A stretch of 64,000 bases of DNA, from positions 12,119,989-12,183,988 of the forward strand of contig OZ038482.1 in assembly GCA_964036315.1 (NCBI GenBank), written 5' to 3'. Of the stretch, positions 35,833-49,820 are shown in pieces (the stretch's first letter is position 1; the number at the start of each line of letters is the position of its first letter). This DNA is from Acanthosepion esculentum. Taxonomy: Eukaryota > Mollusca > Cephalopoda > Sepiida > Sepiidae. The notes beneath the pieces are model-generated. The model worked only from the letters and a program-made list of their open reading frames with translations, did no database searches and was not told the origin of the DNA. Made by a program: the position numbers and the translations under genes.

Positions 35833-38800
35833 AAGAAGAAGAGAGAGTCTACTAATATCAATAAGAGCCCCACTCCATTAACGTACGCATGATCTATGTG
35901 AACATGATTCCATGCTTCCAACTCTTTGGGCCACATGTTTAGTTTACTTTTCATAAAGTTCCTTATCTTTCAGACATCTTTCAACATATTCCTCCACATT
36001 GTATAAATATCTCGTCCACTAGACTTCTAACTTTAGCCTTTTTTTTTTTATGTAGATGATATTCTATAAATGTCATCATGTACATTTTTCTTTATCACAA
36101 GTTTTCTTTGAGTTTCTGAAGGGAATCGCTAAATCACCATTACAAATCACACTCCATCATTCTCAATTGTTAATTTGCATCTTATTTTCTTGTTTGGTCA
36201 TTCTGCTATGGAACCGGAGATGTTCTTTTTTTCCCTTGATGTTATGCTTTTTAGTACTGAGTCCTGTATAGTTTTAGCAGACATTCTCCCCAAAGACAAA
36301 ATATCAGCCTCTACCCAATGTAAAAAGGCATCCTCAAAAGTCACGTTTTGGGATCTTTGTAAAACTGCAATGTAGATAATGCATTCATGCGTGGGATTTA
36401 ATTTCCCTTGACATATTCTATATCAAAATCAAAAGGTCATTAATCTTATTGTCCACTTCAATATTTTCTCAATGTCATGACTTTGGGTAATTCTTTTCTC
36501 GGATAAAACAAATTCTAATGGTCTATGGTTAGACCTCAATTTTTTTTTTTTTTTTTTTTTTTCCCAATCAATAATTGTCGAGCTCTTGTAGTTGTTCACA
36601 CACAATGGCCAGAGCCTCCTTTTCTATGTTTGAATAATTAAGTTCAGCATGTGTTAACTTTCTTGATAAGTAGATTATTCAGTGTCCTCCTCGTGATAAT
36701 ATTACAGATATTTAATGTTCACCGGCATATGCAGTCAACGTCATTTTCTTTCTGGGGTCAAAGATTTTCACCACTGGTTTCTTTGCAAGAGTTAATTAGA
36801 ATGACTAAAGTTATTTTTTATTTATGAGTGCCAATACTTTTAGTATTCTTCTATTAGTACTTGATCCAGTGACACTCTTTGTTTTGAAATGGAGCATCCC
36901 AGAAATTATATTTTGTCACCATTGTGTAGAATTTTTAAATAAATTATTTTAATTCCTGTCTATTCAAGACAATATCAATTTATTATTTTAACTCCTTTTT
37001 AATAATGGCTTCTCCGCATATGTCATCTTCAGAACATATCTTTTATGTCATTTTCAAAGACTTGTTCAGTGACTTTTTTAAATATCGCACTTGCTGTCTT
37101 TATTCCATAGGGCATTTTTCTTCCACCACAAGAGGCCTATTGGAGAGTTTATTGTGATCTGGTGATATGCAGTTAGGTCTATTTTGGTAAAAACCTTCAT
37201 TCCTGCTAAGGAATGTAAGGCCACTTCCACATTTGATATATGATGCGAGTCTATGCAAACTTTATGATTTACTCCCACTTTATAATCAACATTAGTTTTC
37301 CAATTTTGCTACATGGAGTCAGGAACTTCAAGGGTTAATGTATTTTCTATCATCATCAACATCATTGTTATGAAGTGAATTTCCATTGTACTTTATCAGT
37401 CCAGCAGTAGTCGTTTATCTTGCATACCGAGAGCTGGTCTACTCTTACTATGCAAATTAAGCAATCATTATCATATATCAATGCAAAAAGATTTTTCTAT
37501 ATGGTCCAAATCTCTTGATTTTCATAAAACTTTTAGAAGTAAACATGTGCAAGTATTTTATTGCTAACAAAACAGAAGAAATTTGGTCATTAAAAAAAAC
37601 TGTTTTGAAGTGATGACCTGAGTTGTATAAAGTCATTAGACTAGCCGATGAAATAAATTTTAACATCTGTGAAATTACCATTTTACAAACATCATCATTG
37701 TTGTTTATAAATGCATTTAATTAGACATTTTTTTCATTCAGTGTACCCCCCAAAAGTACTTGAAAATGCAAAACTATATTAATCATTTTGATAGATTTAA
37801 CATTTCTATTTTTTTTTTATCGTATCACCCCAAGCAAGGTGATAAAGCCACTATGACCCAAGCGGTTATTGAGAATAAAAGAATCTGAGAAAAATCATTA
37901 AAGAGAGAGGGCAATAAGAGAAAAGGATTCGAGGAGACAAAAAATGATGATTAACATTGCATTTAAATTTCTGAAGATCAAAGTTGACTGGAATGCAAGA
38001 AGCTGAAAGTGAGTTCCACAAATGAAAACATGTTTAACATATATTGTGTTTGGTCTTACTTATTCCATGTCTCCATTATGTTCAATTGCTTTTTATTTTG
38101 GTTTTAGATGACTTTTTAAATAATGGCCAAATAAAGTAAGTAAACATTTCATACAAAAACGTCCCCCTTCAAAATTAAGCTGGGAACTTACAGAAAAAAA
38201 AAATCATATATATTTCTCAGCATAAAAAACTAAATCTAAGAACATTGGGATAACCACTGACTTGACTTCATAAACACATCAATACGCAAGAGGGGATGAA
38301 CAATTTGTTCAAGTCAAAGTGCCAACCTTAATCCTTATAAAAAATTCTTTGATTACTGCCAGAATTCTTTCTGTAATTTTTAAAACCTGCTAAAATAAAG
38401 TCTGCATATTCTTTGACATTTTTATGATTTATTGTTGTTTTGTGTTGATATTAATATTTACAACAGGATGTGTTTTTTTGGGTAATGGTTAATGAGCTTT
38501 TCTTGAAGATGATTACTTTTGCTATCAGATTGAACGTCACTGGATTCCCTCCACTTGTCGATATATGTGCTATAAGCTTTAATATCCATTAATATTTATA
38601 GAAACCTCATCATCATGCTAAGTAGCAGAGTGGCCTAGAGTTAAGTGGTTAGAATTCAAAAGCATCATTTCAAATCCATTTATCAGTTATTTAGCTCCTA
38701 ACACATCTGCAGAAGTCAGGTCATGTATTTAAAAAGCTGAGAATTGTCTTTGTATCTCCTTCAAGGTGATCAGGACTTGGAAAGGAAATGGCTACTGCCA

Positions 38801-41800
38801 GATTGAAACCATGAAATTATTCAAATATTATGATCATGAGCCCCATAACCTATTATGATTGTTGGGAGACTGCATGTACTGCGGCTATAGCAGGGGGTGT
38901 GTCTTGGGCAAGATAGCCTGACAGAGCTTATTCCTGTTTAGGTTGGTTTTGAATTCAAGTGTTTTCCTTCTCCTAGATTATTTAGAACATCAAGGCAATT
39001 GAACCCAGTCTGCACTGTTATTTAACCTATACATGGAGAAAGATAGATTCATGCCTTTTCCAAGAGCATTTATTTCTGTTTTTTTTTAATCAGTTCGCCC
39101 CAAGTGAAGGTGATAATTCTATTAAGACAGAAGGTGCAACTGGGAGTGAAAGTGAATGAAAAGGCTTTAGAAGGAACTGGAAACCCAATTCTATACAGGA
39201 AACAAAGGATAAACCTCTATTCTTATTCAAGACTGGCAAGGAGTATGAACCAAAGTGCTAAGTAAATGCAACAGAGTTGGTCAGAATTTGAATTTAGCTG
39301 ATAACTGTGCCACTACCCACACCTAAAATAACAAAAGGAAAGTAACATACAGCAAATTAATCTCTCCAAGGATTAAAATACAAACTACAACAAATATACA
39401 ATTATTATTTAAAAAAGAAATAATTATTAAATGCCCACAAATAATTGAAGCTTAATAATTAGTGGTCCTCAAATCCATTCTCTGAAATTTTTTTTCCTGT
39501 TCTGTTAAAACATTCAAATTCTTTTTTTTTTCTAGAAAATGTATTGTTATGTAGATTCCAACAGAATGAGATGCCAAATTTAAATTGAAAATTAAAGTTA
39601 CATTTCTTTATCAATTTGTTCAGCTTTTAATGGGGGTCTGGAAAGAAATTACTCACTGCTGGATCTTCTATTTGTGGTCCATCTTCTTCAAAAAGTCCTC
39701 CCTGCATCACTGGATGACCACGACCTCTGGACCCTACAACATCAGGACTTTGAAATACACTGATGTGGACATCACTTTCTTCTGAGACATTTTCAAGACT
39801 AGACCTGTCAAAAAATATTAATTAATAATAATAAAAATAATAAAGAATATATAAACAAAACAAATATGAGAGTGTTGAAATTTTCTTGGCCTGACCTAGT
39901 TTCCAACATCTGATCAAATATCAAAATGTATTTTGGAACCTCTCCTTGGGTGAGCTGAGAACTTTTCAGCACCCATTGCATTGACTGAAATATAAAATAG
40001 ATCAAACCTAATTTATAGTTTACTCTAAAGAAAAAGTGTTCAATCATGTAATTCTTCTTGTCAATACTAGTTCATCTCTAAGTGATTGGATTGTGATTTA
40101 CTAAATATAGAATACAAGGCCATAGTAATAAGAGCTACTGATTTATTAAGCTTAGTTTAATTTGACATGGGGTCACAGAAATAGGTCATACTTTATTTAA
40201 TAAGAATTTAATTCAATGTTAAACAAGATGAACTTGTTAAATTTTTTTGTTATGGTAGACAATGTTAGAAACAAAGAAAAGGGTGCTGAACTGCTATGTA
40301 ATAACAATGGCAGTGAATACTGGGAAAACTGCTGAAAAGGAGACTTGAGGCAACAGGGATGGGGTTCTACAGAAGGATGATGAGAATATCATGAATAGAG
40401 CATGTAAGCAATGAGAAAGTTAAAAAAAAAAAAAAAAGAAAGAAAGCAAAAGGGCACTTGTACCTGGAATTGAAAAAAAGATAGCTGAAATTTCTTGAAC
40501 TCATGATAAAGAAAGCGGGCTTGGAGAATTTGACACTCACTAGACACACCGAGGAAGGCAAAGGGTAACAGTGAGCAACCTGCTTAATGAGTGTGATGCT
40601 GAGGCCATGAAGTGGTTAAATGCTAATTATGAGCTGGAGGAGCCAAGAAAGGGTTAAGCCTAAAATGAAATATGAGCTGGAAGAGAGAGAGGGGGGGGAG
40701 ACCTTTCCCCTTGTGATGTGAAAATGGTAAAGAGCCATCTGGCTTCTTCTCCCATACGGTGCATGCAAAACAGGTAAAACAAATTGAGGAATTAATTTAT
40801 CTCTTCCTTGAGATTTTAAGCAAACAAATATTGTTGGTAGGAGAGAGATCTGGGCTATATTTTTGCAGATGAAAATAAATCGAGAAATAATTTTGTCTCT
40901 CACTTGGAAGGTAAATGAGAATGAACATCACTTAATGGAACAGATGTACAATTAAGGCAGGAGTCATGAAAACAAGTCCTGTCATCAATGGTCTGGTTTA
41001 TATTTTTGCTGGACAGAGATAAGTCCAAGGAAATAGAAAATAATCAGAGAAATTAATGACTAGAATAAAACTACGCACTTTTGGCAACATGCTTTAAAAA
41101 TTAGATTTGTCACAAAGACAGTTATGTTTGGCCTGAGAAGTAGGCTGAGGTTGAATGCTGAGAGGGAAGGCAGAAGAGAGAGAATTTAGCACCATCTGTA
41201 TGGAGTGATGGTATGAGATGTAAAGTGAAGCAAGTGAGGAGCAATATTTGTAACTACTTCAAAGGTGGATAATTCTCCAAATTTGGAAAGTTAAGGAAGC
41301 AGAAATAGGGAACAAAACTCTTGTTGGACTTAATGTGAAAATTGGGGAATCACTGAATCCCCAGAAGCCGTTGAACCCACACTGGCTTTGAGCCAAAGTG
41401 CATATAAGCAGATAGCTTTGAGAGCTTGAGAACTTGTGCTGCAAATTTCTGCACCAGTGCCTCTGGAATCTACATCAGCTGCCACCATACCTCATGACTC
41501 TGGAGAACTTTGAGCCCAGAATTTTAGACAAGGCCCAGTGTTACTGTAGAGATTGATACGATAAGGGTTAATTTTTGTTGTACCAAGAACTATATAAACA
41601 AACTGAAGATTAACCAACAAATCGTCTTTTTTTTTTTTTAAATTTTTCATTGTGAAGATATTTCTTTCCTTAATATAGTGCCCACCACAGCTCAAACCAG
41701 CGCTTCGATTACTACAACATTTGATTCTCCACTGCTCTGAGATCAAGAAGACAATGTGGGCAGAGTTGGTGTGGATTAAAGCAGCTGACAACCAACAGCC

Positions 41801-44800
41801 AGCTTGGACCAGCTTGAGTATTGACCAGCTCAGAGTTAGCCCTGTGGTTAAAACGTTGTCCTAAGACCGGACCACTAAATGTGGTTGTACTACCAGGTGT
41901 AGGCAGCAGTAAAATGGGTTATAAGTTTGCATAAAAGGATGGCAGAACAGAGTATAGAGAGGAGGGTAAAAAGACAAATGTTGCTAAGAGTGACAAAATA
42001 TAAGTTGTGGAGCCACAATGCAATGAATTTACTTACCATTTTTTTTATGGTAGGTACCTAATTCTAACTTGGATTGAACTGAATAAACTTTAATGAATTA
42101 TCTCTCCCAAATATGCATTTATTATTATCTAACTAGCTTGGACTTTTAACCTAGCTTCTGCAGAAAGCTAACTTGGCCTCCAGCCCAAAACTAAACTTTG
42201 GTCCAGCTTAGAAAATAGCAATAATTTTGAAGAAATAAGTTAATTCCTCAATTCACTGAGCTGAAAATCCGATTTGGGCTGAAATTCCAATTCAGGCCGA
42301 AAATGGAGTTCTTCAAATCACAAATTCTGTGGAACTTCGAGTCAAGTTCTTCAAATCACAATCTCTCACTTTAACTCAGATTCCTTAGCCTTTTGAAGAA
42401 ATAAAATTGGATTTTATCAATTCACAAAGTTTTGGAGATATTTTAAACTGAATTTTTTTTTTTTTTTTAATAAATTAAAAACTTTTAAAATCACTAATTT
42501 TTTTCCAGTTTTTTAAAATTTGAAATTTTAACTGATCTCCTCTCCAGACACAAATCCCAATGCTGGATGTTTAAGCATCAGACGAAAGGCAAATTTTCAA
42601 TCCTGGGATCATCCCAATTCTAAAAAGGTATAATATGTCTATGTGTGGCCAGAGTTTTAGAGAGGTTTCAGACACACGGATGGACAGACAAAATTTGCTG
42701 TTTATTTATTTAGAAGATGGATGAATTTGAGAAAGAAAACGTCAAATGCAAAATGTTGAATAGAGTGTAATAAGATTATGCGAGGATTCAAATTGTTAAA
42801 GAATCATAAAAAATAATGTCAAAATTGAAAAAAGGTTCTCTAGTTACAATTTATTATCTTTCATAACTTTTAGAAAAGAATGAAAGAAAGTGAAATGTAA
42901 ATCACTTACATATTTGAAGTTCTTAAATGACTGAAATTGGAACTGTCCATCCCTTGTTTTAATTCACTCTGTTGTTTTGTGATTAACCAACTCATCTGTG
43001 ACAGCTGATTGACATTCGTTATCCTGAAAAATATTAAGGAAAAAAAATTGTCTGACAAATTTGGTAAGAGTTAATCCATTGGGGATAAGTAAAAAGAGAA
43101 AATTTTTGGCTGTGAGACATTTTGAGTCCCACCATCAACTAAGGTTCTAGCTTATAAATTCTTCCTCTACAGACCAGTAATTAACTTTCCAGTCACTGGA
43201 GGGAGAAAAGGTGGACACACACACACACAGTGGGCATAACCTGTCTTTAACTTATAGTCTGATAGTGATTTTGGGCTCAGAAGCGTTTTGATGAGGCCTT
43301 TACAATAAAATAAAAAATTTTTGAAAAAAAAAAAAAGAAAAATTTAGGGGTCTGGAATTGAATTTCCATATTTGGGTATTGAAGTCCCAAAACACAATTT
43401 GATGTCATTCAACTTACGGAAAAGGTATAAACATCAGTGAGGGCTCATTAGAAGCATTTTGATGGGACCTTTACAATAAGAAATTTACAAAAACAATAAA
43501 AATTTGGGGGTCCAGGACCAAATTTTCATATTTGGGCACTAAAGCCAAAAACGCATATTTAAGTTTGCGAAAAGATATAGACATCCATGAGGGCTCATTA
43601 GAAGCATTTTGATGAGGCCTTTACAACAAAATAAGAACATTGTAAACAGGACAAAACTTTGGCGGTCTGGGACTGGATTTCCATATTTGGGTAGACAAAT
43701 ATTTCCAGACTTGTGACTTATCATGTTTGATAGAATAATTGAAACGGAAATAAAGAATTCTTTTTTTAAAAGTTTTTTCAAATTATCTTCAAGTAGAAAC
43801 AACTAAACTTTCAAATAATGCATCATCATCATTTAGCAGACCAAACATTGGGCTCTTGATTCTGCAGTACATATGGTTGAATGACCCTATTCAGTACAAT
43901 ACTTGCAATATGGTTGGGCTTTCAAGTGGACAAGTGTTAACCATTGGATCGGATCCCAATCATAATCTATTGGTAACATCATCTAGATTAGAAGATTGTG
44001 AGGTTTTTCTTGTAAGTTTCAAACCAAATTTTGTTGTTTGCCTCCAAACCTGATTTATCCCCCAATCTTTCACTCCAAAGCTCCCAGGCACCTCTATCTA
44101 CCCCCAGGGGTGTCCTAGAAGTTTGTGGACTGCTGGTGTGATGCTAATTCAAGTACTAGGCTTTGGTTTGGGGCCTTGGTGTGGAAAACTTTTGAGGAGG
44201 AAAAAAAGGTACAGCTTTGTACCAAGTTTCCTGTACTCCTTCACATTCATTTGCTTGCTCGAGCAGAAAAGACGTAATATCACGGAAAGATGCTGGACAA
44301 AGTGTTACATTATTTGTGTGTAACGCTCATCAACCATTTAGACAACAATATATCTTCCACCAAAATGAAGGATGCGCCAAACAGTGTTTCTTGTTGTGGA
44401 TGTTCCTCCTTTACCTGTACGTCAGGAAAATCCCATCTTTCGCCAAGAATCTCTTCAACAGATCCAGGGCATTCTTGATGTAAAATGAGTTGAATTTTAA
44501 GGATTTTTCTGTTAATTTTTTCACAAAAGTTGACCTGAATCATTTTAAAAAGAAAATTAAATCCATTTTTGAGTTCTTTTAAGTAAGAATTAGGAGGCTT
44601 ATTTGGCATCAAAAATTTGTTGATGACTATTCAGATAAATTCTCGTATTTCAAGAGTGCTGACCGTTTAACTAAGTGTGCCTAACTTTGAAATGGATTAA
44701 TTTGAAATACCAAGGATTAGATTTGATAAAACTGAGTTTTTCTGCACCCTCTCATCTCATATTTTCAGAAAATGCATAGTTATGCATGTGTGACTTTTGG

Positions 44801-47800
44801 TATTTTGAAATATTTTTCTGATATCCATAGAAATTTTGTATCAAAAAAGTAATATTCTTGGGTAAAAATAGTTTTTTCTTCTAAAAGTTCCTCCAAAATG
44901 GCATTTTTTTTTTCTTCACATTTTCAACCGTGAGAGTCTGTAATTAACTTCAATATTATACCTTTAACTACTATCTTCAAAGTTAAGTGAAAGAAACATG
45001 CTTCAATGATTTTTTTTTATTTTTCAGTTTCAACTAACGAATCAGGTAAAATTTGAATAAATCAGCTGACAGTGCTGGAAAATCCAACTGACATCTGTGA
45101 TTTCTCAAAATTCAATGAAGCATAACTTTTCTAAAAAAAACCTTTTCACTTGATTTTTCTTCTTCTTTTTTTTTGTTGAACAGGAAATTTTCTCTAGTTT
45201 ATGGAAATTAAGTCCTTTTGAGTAGAATTGGAATTTCATTTTTTGCAAATTTCCAGACTCCAGCCCACCGTGGGGTAATAATGGCTGAGGTAATTGTCTC
45301 TTTACCTCTGGAATCAGTAGCTGGTGTTCAATTCCAAATAACCAGGATTTTGAATGGTGATTTCAAGTCAGGTAAACCCCTTCAACTTGGAAGATTAACA
45401 CAACAATCTCCCAATCCCTCCCTCCTGATTTAGTCTTGTACCAGACTAAGTTAAATTTAGTAAACCTCAATAGAAATAAAAATGTTAAAAATGTCACAGT
45501 ATAATCAAAGAGAGATCATGTTACAATAAGCAAACACAAATTTAAAAAAATATATCTATGAAGGGCAGGAGAGTGCAGGGATCAATTTACTCTTTAGTGT
45601 CAGGAGACAGAAAAGAATTTTATGGGATTTATTTTCAGTTTTAACATTAATTACCTACTTGATTGGTACCAGGTATACAAGAAAATTAAAGTTACATTTT
45701 TATCTATTTCATTAGGAGTTCAAACAAATAATCTTGCGGACAGGCAGCAATATTTACAATTGATTCGTTTATAATTAAAGTAGAAGATAAGCTTGGAGGT
45801 CGAAGTAGTTGCATATTTCTCACCAGCATTAGTATTCAAGTTTAAATGCTAAGATTTCAGCAAATGCCAATTTATAAAGTAAGCCTGCCATTTCAATTTT
45901 GAAATGCAATAAAAATTTCCTATTTCACTTTTCACTCCACCCCTTACAAAGCTTAGAAAAGAAATCTGTGTGTGCGTCTTCATTATATATAGACACACAT
46001 TATTGATTACTTAATTATTTGTTGTGGATTATTATTACATTTACTTGTGTTTAGTATGTTAATTTGTTTATTATTTACTTGTTTATTTAGATATATGTGT
46101 TGTGGTGTAATGGATAATAGCTCGGAATGAGAAATCGGAGAACTGAGTTCAAATTCCAGTCAAGTTCATTACGTTCACTTATGCACAAATACCCTTGGGA
46201 AAAACAGGATTCTATCTCTCCCTCCAGCTATGGGTTGAATAGCAGGACAGACTTGGTTCTTTAGCTTTGGTTGGCAGCCAGTCTCCAGCAGAAAGAAATA
46301 GCAACACACTGCAGGAAAAGGTTTTGCTTAGTAAGTCATGAATTGAAAGAAGCATGATTGCCCAAGTGCATATGGTACTTAATTGGGATATTTTTTTGTA
46401 AAAAATGCAAATATATGCACCATATACAATGCAAATAATGTAATATACTTTCAACAAACTTAATATTTTAAGCTAAAGATACACCCCAACAAATAAAATA
46501 AACATATTAAGCCATGAATGCACACAAAGACAAGTGATTGTGTGAGAGTATATATATGTATATATGAGAGAGAGAGAACATCATAACTATCAATGGGTGT
46601 AGAGTCTAAATTTCTTTCTTTCCTCCTGTAATGTCTAATTTGCACATCATGTCATTTCTTCCCATCAGTCAAAATGTTAAGAAATAAAAGCCTGCATTAT
46701 TTTCTGATTCATTACAATGGGTGTAGAGTCTAAATTTCTTTCTTTCCTCCTGTAATGTCTAATTTGCACATCATGTCATTTCTTCTCAAAGGTGGTAGGC
46801 TTCACTTTGAAACATGTAGCTATATGTCTACTACACATTTGAAGGTGAATTTTGCATTTTCCTTTTTAAAAATTACTCAGTACTTATTCATTTTCTTTTA
46901 ATTACAGTAACTTATTATAAAACTGATGAATGTTGAGATAGATTCAACTTTATGCTGAAATAAAGACAATCCAGTGCAATTTTTGTTTTTGTCATTATTT
47001 GAATTCAGATAGACATAAGTAAACATGGAATGGAATATTTGACAAGATGGAGACAAACAAAATTTAGTAACTTTTCTCATCTCTATAATCTGATAGCTGA
47101 AAAAGAGAATGTCTGATGGTTCCCACAGAGAGGAGAGTAAAACAGGAAATTCAAAGCCCAAAATTAAGTAGCAGGTTGGTTGGTTGATTTTGTTTGGCAG
47201 CAAATCAACACCCCTATGGTTATTTAATGCTGAAATTTAAATATTTTGTATGTAATTTTATGCTTTCAACTACAGATATTTTGTACATAATTTTATACTT
47301 TTAGATTAAAAGGTATACTTTTTAAACATATATTTTGTAGATAATAAAATGTATTGTTGGTAATTTTACTATAAAAATGTATTTTTTTTTTTTTTTTTTT
47401 AAATGTTGCACTGATTGTCATTTAGCTATAAAAAAAATATTGTTGGTCATTTTATTATACTAAGGTACTATTAATTTGTGTGTGTGTGTGTGGGGGTGCA
47501 CTATTTGCCCACAGCTGGGAGTGTACCTGGGAACAACAGCAATTAAGTGGTTCCACACTCCTCAAAACCTCCAATCTCTCAATCAGCAGCCTTAAGTAGC
47601 AGGTAAGTCTGACCGTTTGTTTTTTTAATAGGATAATGATGTAATGGTTATTGGCTCAGAAAATGGAATTGGGCAACTGAGTTTGCTTACTTTCATACAG
47701 CAATCCTTTGGGAAAGGAAATAAGCCATTTCCTTAATAGCAGAACAGTGAGAGTAATTTAGCCCTGTAAGGTAACACACTCTGAAAAGAAGTTTGCTCTG

Positions 47801-49558
47801 AGAGAAGTAAAACTTCACAGCATGGCAGCCACCAGTTGACAAATGGGGAAGATGGGTCACCAGACTAGCATCTTAATAGTACAAAAACTAAGAATAAATA
47901 AATCTTCAATAAACATTGTGGTAATAATATTTTCAGCGCAAAAGCTGAATTCGTCAAATAAACTTCTTAGAGTTGCTGCTTTATTACAAACATTATCATT
48001 CAAAATGAAAACAAATATCATGGGTGGGTCTGCTTACAAGTAAAACCAATACATCACCAAGTTCATCAGTTTGATTTTAATGTGATGATCAACAAAGAGG
48101 AAGGGAAACTACAGAACACAACATAAATCTCAAGCAGTCAAACTTTGTAAGATCTTTCCTATTTTCTTAACTTCATTCTAACATTACAATTCAAACTGAT
48201 AAGTTTCAACATAAGGAGACATTAGAAACACACATGCCGAGCCAGGAAAATTTTCTCCCCGGAATCGATCCTCCAAGTCTATAAATCGACCATTCGCCCC
48301 TGCATGGAGTATTGCTGCCATATATAGTCTGGAGCCCCTGCTGTTTACCTCAGGGTTCTGGATAAGATCCAGAGACGGATATGCAATGTGATTGGCCCTG
48401 ATCTGTCATCTCGTCTGCAGTCGCTCTCTCACAGATGCGACGTTGCCTCGCTCTGCCTTTTTTACAAATACTTTCACGGTAATTGCTCCGAGGAGCTGCT
48501 TTCGCTTGTCCCTAGGCCTCATGAATTTAAACATCCTACGAGGCTGGCATCCCGTTCCCACCCCTTCACCGTTGAAACTGTTAGATGTAGACGTCTCTTC
48601 TACTCCAATAGCTTCATGTCTCGCACATCTCGCCTGTTGAACTCCCTTCCCTATTCCTGTTTCCCTGACAAATACAATCTCCAACGGTTTAAGTGTAGCG
48701 TCAATCGACATCTCCAGTTGCCTTGATCTATCCACTTCCCTTCTCCACATCCTTTCACCTTTCATTCCTATCTGCTCTCGCCCCAAATCTTCTGTAACCC
48801 CCTTGCCTTGATCGATCCACTGTCTTTCTCTTTCTCCACATCCTCTCCTTTACCACTCCTATCTGCTCTTCCTCCAACCCTTCTATAACCCCTTGCGTGA
48901 TAGTGGCCTCCAGCCTTGCTTGGGGTGATACGCTTAAAAAAAAAAAATACTTACGTATCCTGGACATCTTCCTCGGAGACACGCTCTGACGTTTCATGTG
49001 TAGTGGTCGTACTGTTCTCGGGTTCATCCTCAATCTTTCTCCTTTTGGTAACTGGAGGCACTGGAAGCTGTGGAGTCGACAGGGTTGACGCTTGTGCAGC
49101 TGCAATTACTGCTGATGCGGCAGCAGCTGCTGCCGCTCTGTTACTGGCTTCTTTAGCTAAGGCAGCAGCATCCATCGTTTCATCACCAGATGCTGAAAGT
49201 AAACAATATTACCTCTTGTGAAAGACATTGTTACTTTAGATAATTACAAAATATCAAGGTACCTGTCCGGCCTAATGTTCCAGGTTTATATAAAAGGAGA
49301 ATGGAAAGCGAGACTTACCTGCATCAGTCTTGCGCTTGATTCCATACCGTTTTTGGGTTGCCTGTCTCAGGGTAATTGGGTGAATCTCATGCTCTCCTTG
49401 AACTAAACTGTTTCGGTAGGCGATTAAAGGTTGGTACTCATTGTCCGAGCGGTCAGTAGGTATACCCATTGGCAAATGTTTGTCCAGATAATTCAACCTG
49501 AAGAATCAACAATTGCAAATAGGTTAACCAAATTAGATACATTCAATATCTTAGCACC

Positions 49559-49630
<72 letters not shown>

Positions 49631-49781
49631 ATGTATGTGTGTGTGTGTGTGTGTGCACATACGTGTATATATATATATGTGTGTGTGTGTGTGCATATAC
49701 GTATATATATGTGTGTGCATATACGTATATATATATGCATATACGTATATATATATATGTGTGTGCATATACGTGTATATA

Positions 49782-49820
<39 letters not shown>

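Noticed and set aside
48951..49221. Plus-strand Ala/Ser/Val-rich ORF
   Set aside because: It is the antisense shadow of STAG exon i.
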